Assembly (NCBI RefSeq): GCF_020144925.1
Contig: NZ_NSLC01000009.1
Span: forward strand, 1 to 64,000
Length of the DNA stretch: 64,000 nucleotides
Reading direction: 5' to 3'
DNA from: Afifella sp. IM 167
Lineage (GTDB): Bacteria > Pseudomonadota > Alphaproteobacteria > Rhizobiales > Afifellaceae
Part shown: positions 37,794 through 45,898 of the stretch, piece by piece
Position numbering within the stretch: the first letter of the stretch is position 1
How the letters are laid out: the number at the start of each line of letters is the position of its first letter
The notes under the pieces: model-generated
What the model was told of the DNA's origin: nothing
The model's input: only the letters and a program-made list of their open reading frames with translations
The model's database searches: none
Program-made: the position numbers and the translations under genes

Positions 37794-38453
37794 ATGCCAC
37801 AGATCAATCAGGAGTTCCTTGTCGCCCATCCGCGGCGCGCCGTCTGGGAGCGCTTCCAGGATCTTCCGGAGGTGGTGCGCTGCCTGCCCGGGGCAACGCT
37901 CACCGAGCAGACGAGCCCGACCTCGGCCAAGGGAGTCATGACCGTCAAGCTCGGCCCCGTGCGTGCCAGCTTCGCCGGCGAGGCCGATATCGAGGCCGAC
38001 GAGGAGAGCTGGACCGGCACGATCGACGGCAAGGGCATGGACAAGAGCCATGCCTCGCGGGCGAAGGCGAAAGTCGTCTATGTCCTTGAGGAAGCCGACG
38101 AGGGCGCCGGCACGGTGGTGAAGGTCACCGTCGACTATACGCTCTCCGGCTCGCTCGCCCAGTTCGCCCGCGGCGGCGTCGTCGATGCCATCGCCGATCA
38201 GATCACCGAGGATTTCACCCGCAATCTGGAGAGCGAGCTCAACGCGACGCCGGCCGCCGGCGCTGGTGCGGCCGCTCCCGCTGCGAGCGGTGAGGAGGGA
38301 GCCGCGTCTTCGCCTTCCGCGTCCGCGCCCCGGCCTTCTGCGCCAATGTCGCCCGCGCCGCCGAGGCAGAGTGCGCCGGCAGGTGAGCTCAACGCCCTGA
38401 CCCTCATCTGGCGCGTCTTCGTCAAGAAGCTGAAGGCGCTCTTCGGCCGCTAG
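37794..38453 (+). CDS. CoxG-like SRPBCC protein
   Basis: A 219-residue protein whose first 145 residues form a START/SRPBCC domain of the CoxG type (FLVAHPRRAVWERFQD, CLPGATLTE, later SGSLAQFARGGVVDAIA). A low-complexity Ala/Pro/Ser linker of about 55 residues and a short C-terminal helix follow. CoxG in carboxydotrophs helps recruit or mature CO dehydrogenase at the membrane. In clusters like this it accompanies molybdenum hydroxylases with other substrates. Last gene before the terminator at 38482. Confidence 0.85.
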   Translation: MPQINQEFLVAHPRRAVWERFQDLPEVVRCLPGATLTEQTSPTSAKGVMTVKLGPVRASFAGEADIEADEESWTGTIDGKGMDKSHASRAKAKVVYVLEEADEGAGTVVKVTVDYTLSGSLAQFARGGVVDAIADQITEDFTRNLESELNATPAAGAGAAAPAASGEEGAASSPSASAPRPSAPMSPAPPRQSAPAGELNALTLIWRVFVKKLKALFGR

Positions 38454-38481
38454 GCGCCGTCTTCCGAATGCGCGCAAAAAG

Positions 38482-38511
38482 AAAGCCCCGCCGGCCAGCT
38501 GGCGGGGCTTT
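38482..38511. terminator. Strong bidirectional terminator
   Basis: AAAGCCCCGCC (38482-38492) pairs with GGCGGGGCTTT (38501-38511), an 11-bp perfect stem. On the minus strand it is followed by TTTCTTTTTG, so it should stop the TonB receptor transcript; on the plus strand it stops the coxG operon. It stands in the gap between convergent genes. Confidence 0.85.
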
Positions 38512-38562
38512 CAAGTCTGGGTCGCCCCTGAGGTTCCCCCAAAGGGCGGCCCTCTTCGGCTG

Positions 38563-40758
38563 TCAGCCGCCGAAGCGCAGTGTGGCCGCCAGCTTCACGC
38601 TCATGCCCGGCTCGTAGACGACGGAGGTCGTGGTCGCGTTGAGCGGGTTGGCGTAGCGCACGTCGAAGAGGTTCTCGGCGCGGAAGGAGGCGCTGAAGTT
38701 CTCGTTGACGTCGTACTGCGCGAAGGCGTTCACCAGCGTGTAGTCCTTGGCGAAGGTGGCCGCGTCGGGGGCGACGTAGTGCTCCACCTCGCCGCCGAAG
38801 CTGAGCCGCTCGTCGAGCAGGCGGAAGCCGAGATGACCGCCGAACTTGGAGGAGGGCAGGGTGGTGATATCCTCCCGCACGCCGTCGGCGACGCGGTAGC
38901 CTTCGGTGAAGGAGACGTTGGCGCCGCCGAAGACCCAGCCGGCATCGTAGGTTCCCTCGAACTCCCATCCCCACAGCTTTGCCTTGGCGAAGTTCTGATA
39001 CTGGTAGCAGATCGGCGCATAGCTCCCGGTGGCGAAGAGGTCGGCGCGCAGCGGACAGCCGCTCGTCGGATCGAAGGGCGAGAGCGTCTGCCCGTCGATG
39101 AAGTCCTCGACGTTGTTGCGGTAGTAGGCGGCCTTGAGGCGCAGCCGGTCGTCGGCGCGGAAGAGCCCGTCCCGCTTGTAGTTGACGCCGATCTCCCAGG
39201 TCTTGCCGACTTCCGGCTGAAGGTCCGGGTTCGGCAGGAACGGGAAGACGACGCCGGCCGGATGCAGGCCGCTGATCAGCGTCTCGCTCGTGGAGGGCGA
39301 GCGGTACCCCTCCGCATAGGTGCCGTAGACCTGAAGGCCTCCGAACGCCTCGCCCGAGAAGGGCGACAGCCCGAGCGTCAGGCGCGGCGAGACCCGGTCG
39401 CCGGAGCTCTTGGTATTGGTGCCCTCCAGCTCGTAGCTGTCGTAGCGCAGCGCTCCGATCGCCTCGAACCAGCCGATGTCCACCTTCTCCTGAACATAGG
39501 CGCCCCAGGTCTCGCGCGTGCCCGAGGGGGTGTAGAAGTCGCTGCCGCCGATCGGGCTCGACGTATCGACCTCGTCGCGCAGCCAGTCGCCGCCATAGGT
39601 CAGCTCGTGCTCGGCGATCCCCGTCGCAAAGCGAGAGGTGTTCCAGACGTCGATGCCGTAGGTATCGAGGTCGTAATTGGTCTTCGAGCCCGCGGGGATC
39701 GTCACCGGCCGGCCGGTCGACGGATTGAACTGCGAGACGTTCGCCCGGTAGGTCTGCTCCAGCCGCGCCATGTTGAGCGAGGTGTTGAGGTGGAGGTCGA
39801 GCCAGCTCTTTTCCTCGTCCGTGACGTGGTAGCGGCCGGTGAAGGTGTTCTGCTGCAGGTCGAGGTCGGAATTGCCCGACTGTTCGCTCCAGTCGTCGTC
39901 GGTACCGATCCAGCCGAGCTTCACCTCGCTGTTCTCGGTCGGGCGGATCGAGGTCTTCAGCATGCCGCTGAGGATGTCGAAATCGCTGTTGCGGACGGTA
40001 TCGCCGGCGCCGTCCTCATAGGCGCCGTAGTCGCGCCAGACGACGTTGCCGAGAACGTCGATCCTGTCGTTGATCCGGTAGGCGCCGACGGCGCTCGTCG
40101 TCCAGCCGCTGCCGTTGGATTCGTACTGGCCCGTCACGGCGAGCGCGTAGGTCTCCCATTCGCGCAGGAAGTCGCGCGCATCCTTGGTCTCGAACATGAC
40201 GACGCCGCCGATGGCGCCGGAGCCATAGGTGTTGGCCACGGGCCCCCGGATCACCTCCGCCTGCTTCAGCAGCAGCGGATCGACCCAGAAGACGCTCTGC
40301 GTACCGTGGCCGGAGCGCTGGAAATTCTGCCGCGCCCCGTCGACGATCACCTGCACGCGGCCGAAATCCTGCAGGCCGCGGATATTGATGGAGGAGTTGG
40401 TGCGCTTGGCGTCGGCCTGGATGCTGACGCCCGGTACGTCGTTGAAGAGACCGAGCGGCGTCGTCGCCATCTTGCGCGCGATTTCCTCTTCGTCGACGAC
40501 GCTGACGGAGGCCATGCTCTCGTTCTCCGTCTCGCCGGTACGGCTGATGACGGAGATCGGGTCGAGGAGAACCGCTGCGTCGCTGGCCGGTGCGGCCTCC
40601 GCCCCCACGGCCGCTTCCACCGGCGCCTCCTGCGCTCCGGCCGCGGGCGCAAGCGCGATCACGGCAGCCCCCATGAGCAGCGCGCGGAGAAGGCCTTTGC
40701 GGGCCGCACTCCCGCTCGTTCCAGCCCCCGCATGCAGTACGCTGTGACTTCCCCGCAT
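38563..40758 (-). CDS. TonB-dependent heme/hemoglobin receptor
   Basis: Outer-membrane receptor of 731 residues. The ATG at 40758 precedes a signal peptide (LLRALLMGAAVIALAPAAGAQ). A short TonB box-like DPISVIS is followed by a plug domain (SINIRGLQDFGRVQVIVDG, GPVANTYGSGAIGGVV) and a beta barrel ending in a C-terminal aromatic-rich strand (KLAATLRFGG). The plug and the region around YAEGYRSPSTSETL match the hemoglobin/transferrin/lactoferrin receptor group that includes HmuR and ShmR. Divergence from hmuTUV supports a heme role. An in-frame GTG at 40788 is less likely. Iron control is expected. Confidence 0.88.
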   Translation of the reverse strand: MRGSHSVLHAGAGTSGSAARKGLLRALLMGAAVIALAPAAGAQEAPVEAAVGAEAAPASDAAVLLDPISVISRTGETENESMASVSVVDEEEIARKMATTPLGLFNDVPGVSIQADAKRTNSSINIRGLQDFGRVQVIVDGARQNFQRSGHGTQSVFWVDPLLLKQAEVIRGPVANTYGSGAIGGVVMFETKDARDFLREWETYALAVTGQYESNGSGWTTSAVGAYRINDRIDVLGNVVWRDYGAYEDGAGDTVRNSDFDILSGMLKTSIRPTENSEVKLGWIGTDDDWSEQSGNSDLDLQQNTFTGRYHVTDEEKSWLDLHLNTSLNMARLEQTYRANVSQFNPSTGRPVTIPAGSKTNYDLDTYGIDVWNTSRFATGIAEHELTYGGDWLRDEVDTSSPIGGSDFYTPSGTRETWGAYVQEKVDIGWFEAIGALRYDSYELEGTNTKSSGDRVSPRLTLGLSPFSGEAFGGLQVYGTYAEGYRSPSTSETLISGLHPAGVVFPFLPNPDLQPEVGKTWEIGVNYKRDGLFRADDRLRLKAAYYRNNVEDFIDGQTLSPFDPTSGCPLRADLFATGSYAPICYQYQNFAKAKLWGWEFEGTYDAGWVFGGANVSFTEGYRVADGVREDITTLPSSKFGGHLGFRLLDERLSFGGEVEHYVAPDAATFAKDYTLVNAFAQYDVNENFSASFRAENLFDVRYANPLNATTTSVVYEPGMSVKLAATLRFGG

Positions 40759-40795
40759 GACCCCAGTCCTTCCTTGTTGCGGCCTCACAAAAAGA

Positions 40796-40848
40796 TGACG
40801 CCAAATTTCATATTTTGCTGGAGGTATAAAACCTGATATTTGGCGTCA
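40796..40848. promoter_or_regulatory. Long-armed inverted repeat in the heme receptor/hmuT divergent promoter
   Basis: TGACGCCAAAT (40796-40806) and ATTTGGCGTCA (40838-40848) are perfect inverse complements 31 bp apart; with one mismatch the match extends to 14 bases. Between them lies AGGTATAAAACCT, a smaller inverted repeat. The gap holds the start regions of both divergent genes. An iron-responsive regulator such as RirA, Irr or HmuP is an obvious candidate, but the arms do not match a site I can name with confidence. Confidence 0.6.
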
Positions 40849-40874
40849 ACATTTTACGGACGGGATCGAGATCC

Positions 40875-41834
40875 GTGAGGAAAGCGTTGCACAATTGCAT
40901 CAGTTCAGATGAGCGGCTGGCCGGGAAGGCTGGCGGGAAGGCGCATGGGGCCATCGGCAGGGGCAGGGTCGGCGAGTTGCTGATGGCCTTCCTGGTCGCG
41001 GCGATCCTGGCGCCGGGCACGACGTCGGCAGCCGAAAGGCTCCCCGATGAGGGCAAGCTCGTCGCCATCGGCGGTTCGGTGACGGAGATCGTTTATGCCC
41101 TCGGCGAGGAGGACCGCCTCGTCGCGCGCGACACGACGAGCACCTGGCCGGAGGCCGCGAAGGCGCTGCCCGATATCGGCTACATGCGCCAGCTCTCCCC
41201 CGAAGGCGTCCTCTCGGTCGGGCCGGACGGCATCCTCTCGATCGAAGGCAGCGGCCCGCCGGAGACGATGGCGGTGCTCGAATCCTCCGGCGTGCCGCTG
41301 GTCACCATCCCGGAAGGCTACAGCGCCGAAGGCGTGGTCCGGAAGATCGAGAAGGTCGGCGAGGCGCTCGGGGCGCAGGAGAGGGCAGCAAAGCTCGCCG
41401 GCTCTGTGAAGGCCGAGATGGAGAGGCTCGCAAGGACCGTCTCCGGCGTGAATGACCGCAAGCGCGTCCTCTTCATCCTCTCCGTCCAGGGCGGCAAGGT
41501 GCTTGCGGCGGGCACCGACACGGCCGCCGACGCCATCATCCGCCTTGCCGGCGGCGTCAATGCCGTGACGGGCTATTCCGGCTACAAGGCGCTCACTGAC
41601 GAAGCACTGATCGAGGCGGCGCCCGACGCTATCCTGATGATGGATCGGGGCGAGGCGGACGGGCACGCGGCGGCCGGGATCCTTCAAAGTCCGGCCCTGA
41701 AGGCGACGCCGGCGGGCGAGGCGGGGAACCTCATCCGCATGGACGGGCTCTATCTCCTCGGATTCGGTCCGCGCACGCCCGATGCGGCCCGCGAGCTTTT
41801 CGCCGCGCTCTATGGCGAGAGCGCCCTCCACTGA
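40875..41834 (+). CDS. hmuT: Heme ABC transporter periplasmic binding protein
   Basis: Binding protein of 319 residues from GTG 40875; the signal peptide is LLMAFLVAAILAPGTTSA before AERLP. The class III binding-protein fold is shown by VAIGGSVTEIVYALG and the DIGYMRQLSPEGVLSV segment. The heme-ligand tyrosine region of HmuT/ShuT may lie at YMRQ and GYSGY. It is followed by the permease and ATPase genes of the same system. Confidence 0.88.
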   Translation: MRKALHNCISSDERLAGKAGGKAHGAIGRGRVGELLMAFLVAAILAPGTTSAAERLPDEGKLVAIGGSVTEIVYALGEEDRLVARDTTSTWPEAAKALPDIGYMRQLSPEGVLSVGPDGILSIEGSGPPETMAVLESSGVPLVTIPEGYSAEGVVRKIEKVGEALGAQERAAKLAGSVKAEMERLARTVSGVNDRKRVLFILSVQGGKVLAAGTDTAADAIIRLAGGVNAVTGYSGYKALTDEALIEAAPDAILMMDRGEADGHAAAGILQSPALKATPAGEAGNLIRMDGLYLLGFGPRTPDAARELFAALYGESALH

Positions 41835-41854
41835 GGCAAAGGGAGCGCCGGAAG

Positions 41855-42949
41855 ATGTCCCTCGACAGTTTTGCCGCCCCCGCCAGCTTCGGCCGCCGGC
41901 ACATCGAAGGCGACCGCTCCCTTTGGGCAAGGGTGGCGCTGGTCGCCCTCCTGGCAGCGTTCGTCCTGACCTTCTTCTTCAGCCTGACGGCGGGCGCCTC
42001 CGACGTCTCGCCGCTGCCGCTCCTGCGGGAGCTTTTCTTCTCCGGCGGGGAGGGGGTGAGCGCGCGCGACAGGCTGATCATCGGCGAAATCCGCCTGCCG
42101 CGGGCGATCCTGGGAAGCCTGGTCGGTGCTTCGCTCGCCGTCTCCGGCGCCGTCATGCAGGGCCTTTTCCGCAACCCGCTCGCCGATCCCGGCCTTGTCG
42201 GCGTCTCGGCGGGCGCCGGCCTCGGGGCGATTTCCGTCATCGTTCTCGGCACGACGGTGCTCGGCCCCTTTCTGGCTCTCTTCGGCATCTTCACCCTGCC
42301 GCTCGCCGCCTTTTTCGGCGGCCTCGTCTCCACCTTCATCCTCTACCGGGTGGCGACGCGGCGCGGGCAGACCTCGATCGCCACGATGCTGCTTGCCGGC
42401 ATCGCTCTCGGCGCGCTCGCCGGGGCGCTGTCCGGCATCCTCGTCTTCCTTGCCGACGATGCGCAGCTGCGCGATCTCACCTTCTGGGGCCTGGGCTCGC
42501 TCGCCGGGGCGACCTGGACGAAGATCGCCGCCGCCGGCCCCATCATCCTCCTCGCCCTTCTGGCCGCGCCCTTCCTCGCCCGCGCGCTCAACGCCCTCTC
42601 GCTTGGCGAGGCGACGGCCCACCATCTCGGCATTCCCGTCCAGCGCATGAAGCTGATCGCCATCGTCTCGGTCGCCGGCGCCACGGGCGCCTCGGTCGCC
42701 GTCTCCGGCGGCATCGGCTTCGTCGGCATCGTCGTGCCGCATCTGCTGCGCCTGGTGATCGGGCCGGACAACCGCTACCTCATCCCGGCCTCGGCGCTTT
42801 TGGGCGCGGTGATGCTGCTTCTCGCCGACGCCGTCAGCCGCACCATCGTCGCCCCGGCGGAGTTTCCCATCGGCATCGTCACGGCCGCCGTCGGCGCCCC
42901 CTTCTTTCTCTGGATCCTGCTTCGCCGGCGCGGCGTGCTTGACCTGTGA
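41855..42949 (+). CDS. hmuU: Heme ABC transporter permease (FecCD family)
   Basis: Inner-membrane permease of 364 residues with about ten helices. The FecCD motifs LPRAILGSLVGASLAVSGAVMQG and NPLADPGLVGVSAGAG, and the late GIGFVGIVVPHLLRL, are present. GGAGCGCCGGAAG precedes the start. The gene lies between hmuT and hmuV (21- and 7-base gaps). Confidence 0.93.
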   Translation: MSLDSFAAPASFGRRHIEGDRSLWARVALVALLAAFVLTFFFSLTAGASDVSPLPLLRELFFSGGEGVSARDRLIIGEIRLPRAILGSLVGASLAVSGAVMQGLFRNPLADPGLVGVSAGAGLGAISVIVLGTTVLGPFLALFGIFTLPLAAFFGGLVSTFILYRVATRRGQTSIATMLLAGIALGALAGALSGILVFLADDAQLRDLTFWGLGSLAGATWTKIAAAGPIILLALLAAPFLARALNALSLGEATAHHLGIPVQRMKLIAIVSVAGATGASVAVSGGIGFVGIVVPHLLRLVIGPDNRYLIPASALLGAVMLLLADAVSRTIVAPAEFPIGIVTAAVGAPFFLWILLRRRGVLDL

Positions 42950-42956
42950 GGCCGTC

Positions 42957-43766
42957 ATGATCGAGGTGGAAAACCTGACGGTGAAGCTCGGCGGGCGCGT
43001 CATCCTGTCGGACATTTCTTTTGCCGCACGCGCCGGCGAACTGACGGCGATCGTCGGACCGAACGGATCGGGCAAGACGACGCTGCTGCGCGCCGTCTGC
43101 GGCGAGATCGCCTCGACGGGCGCGATCCGCCTCAATGGCCGCGACATGCGCCGTCAGAAGCCTTGGGAGCTTGCCGAGACGCGGGGCGTCCTGCCGCAGA
43201 AGACGGCGCTTTCCTTTCCCTTCACGGTGCTGGAGATCGTCCGGCTGGGCCTTGCCGGCGGCTGGTCGCGTCTGCCGAGGGCCGAGGCCGAAAGGCTGCC
43301 GCTGGAGGCGCTCCGCCGGGTCGATCTCGCAGGCTTTGCCGGCCGCTTCTACCAGGAGCTTTCGGGCGGCGAGCAGCAGCGCGTGCAGCTCGCCCGCGTT
43401 CTCTGTCAGGTCTGGACGCCCGTTCTCGACGGCGTGCCCCGCTGGCTGTTCCTCGACGAGCCGGTCTCCTCGCTCGATATCCGCCACCAGCTCGCCATCA
43501 TGGAGCTCGCCGCCGATTTCGCCTGCGGCGGCGGCGGGGTGGTCACGGTCCTCCACGACCTCAATCTGGCGGCCATGTTTGCCGAGAAGATCGTGATGAT
43601 GCGTCAGGGAAAAGCACATGCCGCCGGACGGCCGGAGGATGTGCTGACCGACGATCTCCTTGCCGAGGTGTTCGAGTGCCGTCTCGGCGTCGGCGCGGTG
43701 CCACAGGCGGGAGCGCCTTTCGTGCTGCCGCAATCGGCGCGAAACGTCCGCGCGGCCCGCGCATGA
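42957..43766 (+). CDS. hmuV: Heme ABC transporter ATPase
   Basis: ATPase of 269 residues that powers HmuU. Walker A GPNGSGKT (residues 34-41), signature LSGGEQQR and Walker B WLFLDEPVSSLD are present. The DVWTPVLDG-like insert before Walker B (VWTPVLDGVPRW) is typical of HmuV proteins, supporting heme over siderophore import. It is the last gene of hmuTUV; no hmuS or hmuP follows. Confidence 0.92.
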   Translation: MIEVENLTVKLGGRVILSDISFAARAGELTAIVGPNGSGKTTLLRAVCGEIASTGAIRLNGRDMRRQKPWELAETRGVLPQKTALSFPFTVLEIVRLGLAGGWSRLPRAEAERLPLEALRRVDLAGFAGRFYQELSGGEQQRVQLARVLCQVWTPVLDGVPRWLFLDEPVSSLDIRHQLAIMELAADFACGGGGVVTVLHDLNLAAMFAEKIVMMRQGKAHAAGRPEDVLTDDLLAEVFECRLGVGAVPQAGAPFVLPQSARNVRAARA

Positions 43767-43770
43767 ACCG

Positions 43771-43805
43771 GAATCGCTTTGTGCGCATTGGCCCGCAAGC
43801 GATTC
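43771..43805. terminator. Stem-loop between convergent genes
   Basis: GAATCGCTT (43771-43779) and AAGCGATTC (43797-43805) form a perfect 9-bp stem with a 17-base loop, in the 75-base gap between hmuV and the convergent acyl-CoA synthetase gene. No T run follows; it may be a weak terminator or an mRNA 3' end structure. Confidence 0.4.
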
Positions 43806-43841
43806 ACCCACAAGGCGAAAGGCCGGTTCGCTGCCCGAGCT

Positions 43842-45458
43842 CTAGCCGGCAGCTTCTTCGCTGAGGAGCGCCTGATAACGCTCGCGCAGCACGCTCTTCT
43901 TCACCTTGCCGGTGGAGGTGTACTCCAGCTCTTCGACCACGACGATCGCATCGGGAAGCCAGAGCTTGGGCACCCGCTCTTGCAGGAAGGCGCGGAGCGC
44001 GTTCTCGTCCAGCCTCTCGCCCTCCCGCGGAACGACCACCATGATCGGGCGCTCCATCCAGCGCGGATGCGGCACGCCCACGACGGCTGCTTCCGAAACG
44101 GTGGGAAACGAGATCGCCGCGTTTTCCAGATCGATGGAGCTGATCCACTCGCCGCCGGATTTGATGACGTCCTTGATCCGATCGGCGATGCGCAGCTGCC
44201 CGTCTTCGCTCAGTGCGGCGACATCGCCGGTGTTGAGCCAGCCGTCCGGGTCGCACAGAACGACGTCGTCGCGGCCGAGATAAGAGGTCGCGACCCAGCT
44301 TCCCCGCACCTGGAGCTGGCCGCGCGTTGCGCCGTCGCGCGGCAGCGGCTCGCCGGCATCGTCGACGATGCGGATGCGTGTGCCGAAGGTCGGCCGGCCC
44401 TGCGGCGCCGCTTTCCAGGCCTCCGATTCCACGTCCGTCCCGGTGGCGCGCATCGTTGCGGCATGGGTGGTCTCCGTCATCCCCCAGACCTGCAGCGTCC
44501 TGACGCCGAAATCCTGCGCCATGACGCGGATCAGTTCCGGCGGCGGCGCCGATCCGCCGGCCACGACCCGGTTGAGCCGGCCGAGATCCTGGCCGGTGCG
44601 CCGGCAATGCTCCAGCACGCCGAGCCAGATGGTGGGCACCCCGGTCGCCACCGTCACGCCGCCCTCCGTGATCATCCGATGGACGCTCGGTCCGTCGAAG
44701 CTGCGGCCGGGCAGGACGAGGCCGGCGCCCGCCATCGGCGCGAGATAGGGCGCGGCCCAGGCGTTGCAGTGGCAGATCGGGGCCATCGCCAGCACGGTGT
44801 CGTCATGACCGATGCCCCAGTAGTTTGGCGCCGCGATCGAAACCGCCGAGAGATAAGTGCCGCGATGCGAATAGAGGACGCCCTTCGGATCGCCGGACGT
44901 GCCGGAGGTAAAGCACAGCGTTGAGGCTGCCCGTTCGTCGAAGCTCGGCCATTCGAAGGCCTCGTCACCCTCCGCGATCAGCTCTTCGTAGCCGATGACA
45001 CGGGCAATGCCGGGCAACGGTTCGGGCTGGCCCTCCGCCATCACGACGACCGTCTCGAGGTTCGTCAGATGCGGGCGCATCTCGGCGATCTGCGGCAGCG
45101 AGGCCGGATCGGAAAAGAGCATGCGCTCGCCGGCGACATTGACCGTATAGGCGATTTGTTCGGCCGCGAGGCGCGCATTGGCGGTGTGGAGGACGGCTCC
45201 GATGCCCGGCGCGGCGTAGAAGAGCTCGACATGACGGTGATCGTTGCCGCCGAGCGAGCCGACTACGCTGCCTTCGCCGAGGCCGTGCTTGCGCAGCGCC
45301 GAGGCAAGCCGGCGCGAACGCCCTTCGAGCGCTGCGTAATCGTAGCGCAATATCCCCTCAGGGCTCCACGAGATGACGGGAACGCGGCCGAAATTCTCGG
45401 CCGCGAACTGAAGGATCCGGCTGAGGAGAAGCGGCTCGTATTGAACCAAACCATGCAT
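43842..45458 (-). CDS. Acyl-CoA synthetase (AMP-forming, ANL superfamily)
   Basis: Activates a carboxylic acid with ATP and CoA; 538 residues. The ANL motifs are all visible: phosphate loop TSGTSGDPKGV, adenine-site GMTETTH, GWLNTGDVA, hinge DRIKDVIKSGGEWIS and the catalytic lysine region STGKVKKS. It resembles the medium/long-chain or aryl-CoA ligase branch (LcfB/FadD3 type). It is transcribed leftward from a promoter that carries the 13-bp regulon motif at 45567-45579, linking it to the acyl-CoA enzymes at 58-64 kb. Substrate unknown. Confidence 0.88.
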   Translation of the reverse strand: MHGLVQYEPLLLSRILQFAAENFGRVPVISWSPEGILRYDYAALEGRSRRLASALRKHGLGEGSVVGSLGGNDHRHVELFYAAPGIGAVLHTANARLAAEQIAYTVNVAGERMLFSDPASLPQIAEMRPHLTNLETVVVMAEGQPEPLPGIARVIGYEELIAEGDEAFEWPSFDERAASTLCFTSGTSGDPKGVLYSHRGTYLSAVSIAAPNYWGIGHDDTVLAMAPICHCNAWAAPYLAPMAGAGLVLPGRSFDGPSVHRMITEGGVTVATGVPTIWLGVLEHCRRTGQDLGRLNRVVAGGSAPPPELIRVMAQDFGVRTLQVWGMTETTHAATMRATGTDVESEAWKAAPQGRPTFGTRIRIVDDAGEPLPRDGATRGQLQVRGSWVATSYLGRDDVVLCDPDGWLNTGDVAALSEDGQLRIADRIKDVIKSGGEWISSIDLENAAISFPTVSEAAVVGVPHPRWMERPIMVVVPREGERLDENALRAFLQERVPKLWLPDAIVVVEELEYTSTGKVKKSVLRERYQALLSEEAAG

Positions 45459-45898
45459 GGCTGATCAGTCTCGCGTTCAATCGAAGGTGCCACAAGCCAT
45501 GACGTCCTCCGCGCTGGCTGTGGGCATCGATATGGCATGTGCTCGACCGATCATGTCAAGCATTTCCGAATATATATCGGCTTGTGTCGGGAGGGTAGGA
45601 GGGCACGCCATCCGATGGTGCATCGGCACAAAAAGCATGGAAATCAGAGAAAAGATGGCAGGCCGCCTGTGCACGGCGCATTGCATCTCATGATGCGGAT
45701 GGGGATTTAAAAACCAAAATTTACTCGAAAAAAAACGTCACGCACATTGACCCGTCGCGCCTTCGCTGCGTAAGGAAAAGGTCTCCCGAAAGCCGCATGC
45801 GGAGCGTTGCGTCTGCCCATACGGCGAAGAGGAGACGGAGCGTAGCGCGCCGAACCCGGTCGCCCGCTCGCGATAAGAATACAAGGGAGAGAAGCGCG
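45459..45898. other. Intergenic region, divergent promoters
   Basis: This 440-base gap separates the acyl-CoA synthetase from the branched-chain-type binding protein. It holds the regulon motif at 45567-45579 and a minus-strand TTGACA at 45559-45554. On the plus strand there is an AT-rich patch near 45705-45740 with TTGACC at 45746-45751. Eight bases before TTGACC is a degenerate form of the motif (CGAAAAAAAACGT, 45725-45737). Small open frames here show no ribosome site or recognisable protein. Confidence 0.6.
45567..45579 (+). promoter_or_regulatory. 13-bp regulon motif, site 1 (acyl-CoA synthetase)
   Basis: CGAATATATATCG fits the pattern CGA, five bases, TATCG. It lies 109 bp upstream of the acyl-CoA synthetase start and 7 bp from the minus-strand TTGACA (45559-45554). 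Its orientation towards the promoter is reversed relative to the other four sites, though the core is nearly symmetric. Confidence 0.5.

Noticed and set aside
45457-45693. 78-codon open frame in the 440-base gap after the acyl-CoA synthetase.
   Set aside because: It has no ribosome-binding site, no recognisable protein features, and covers the likely promoter and regulon motif of the synthetase.
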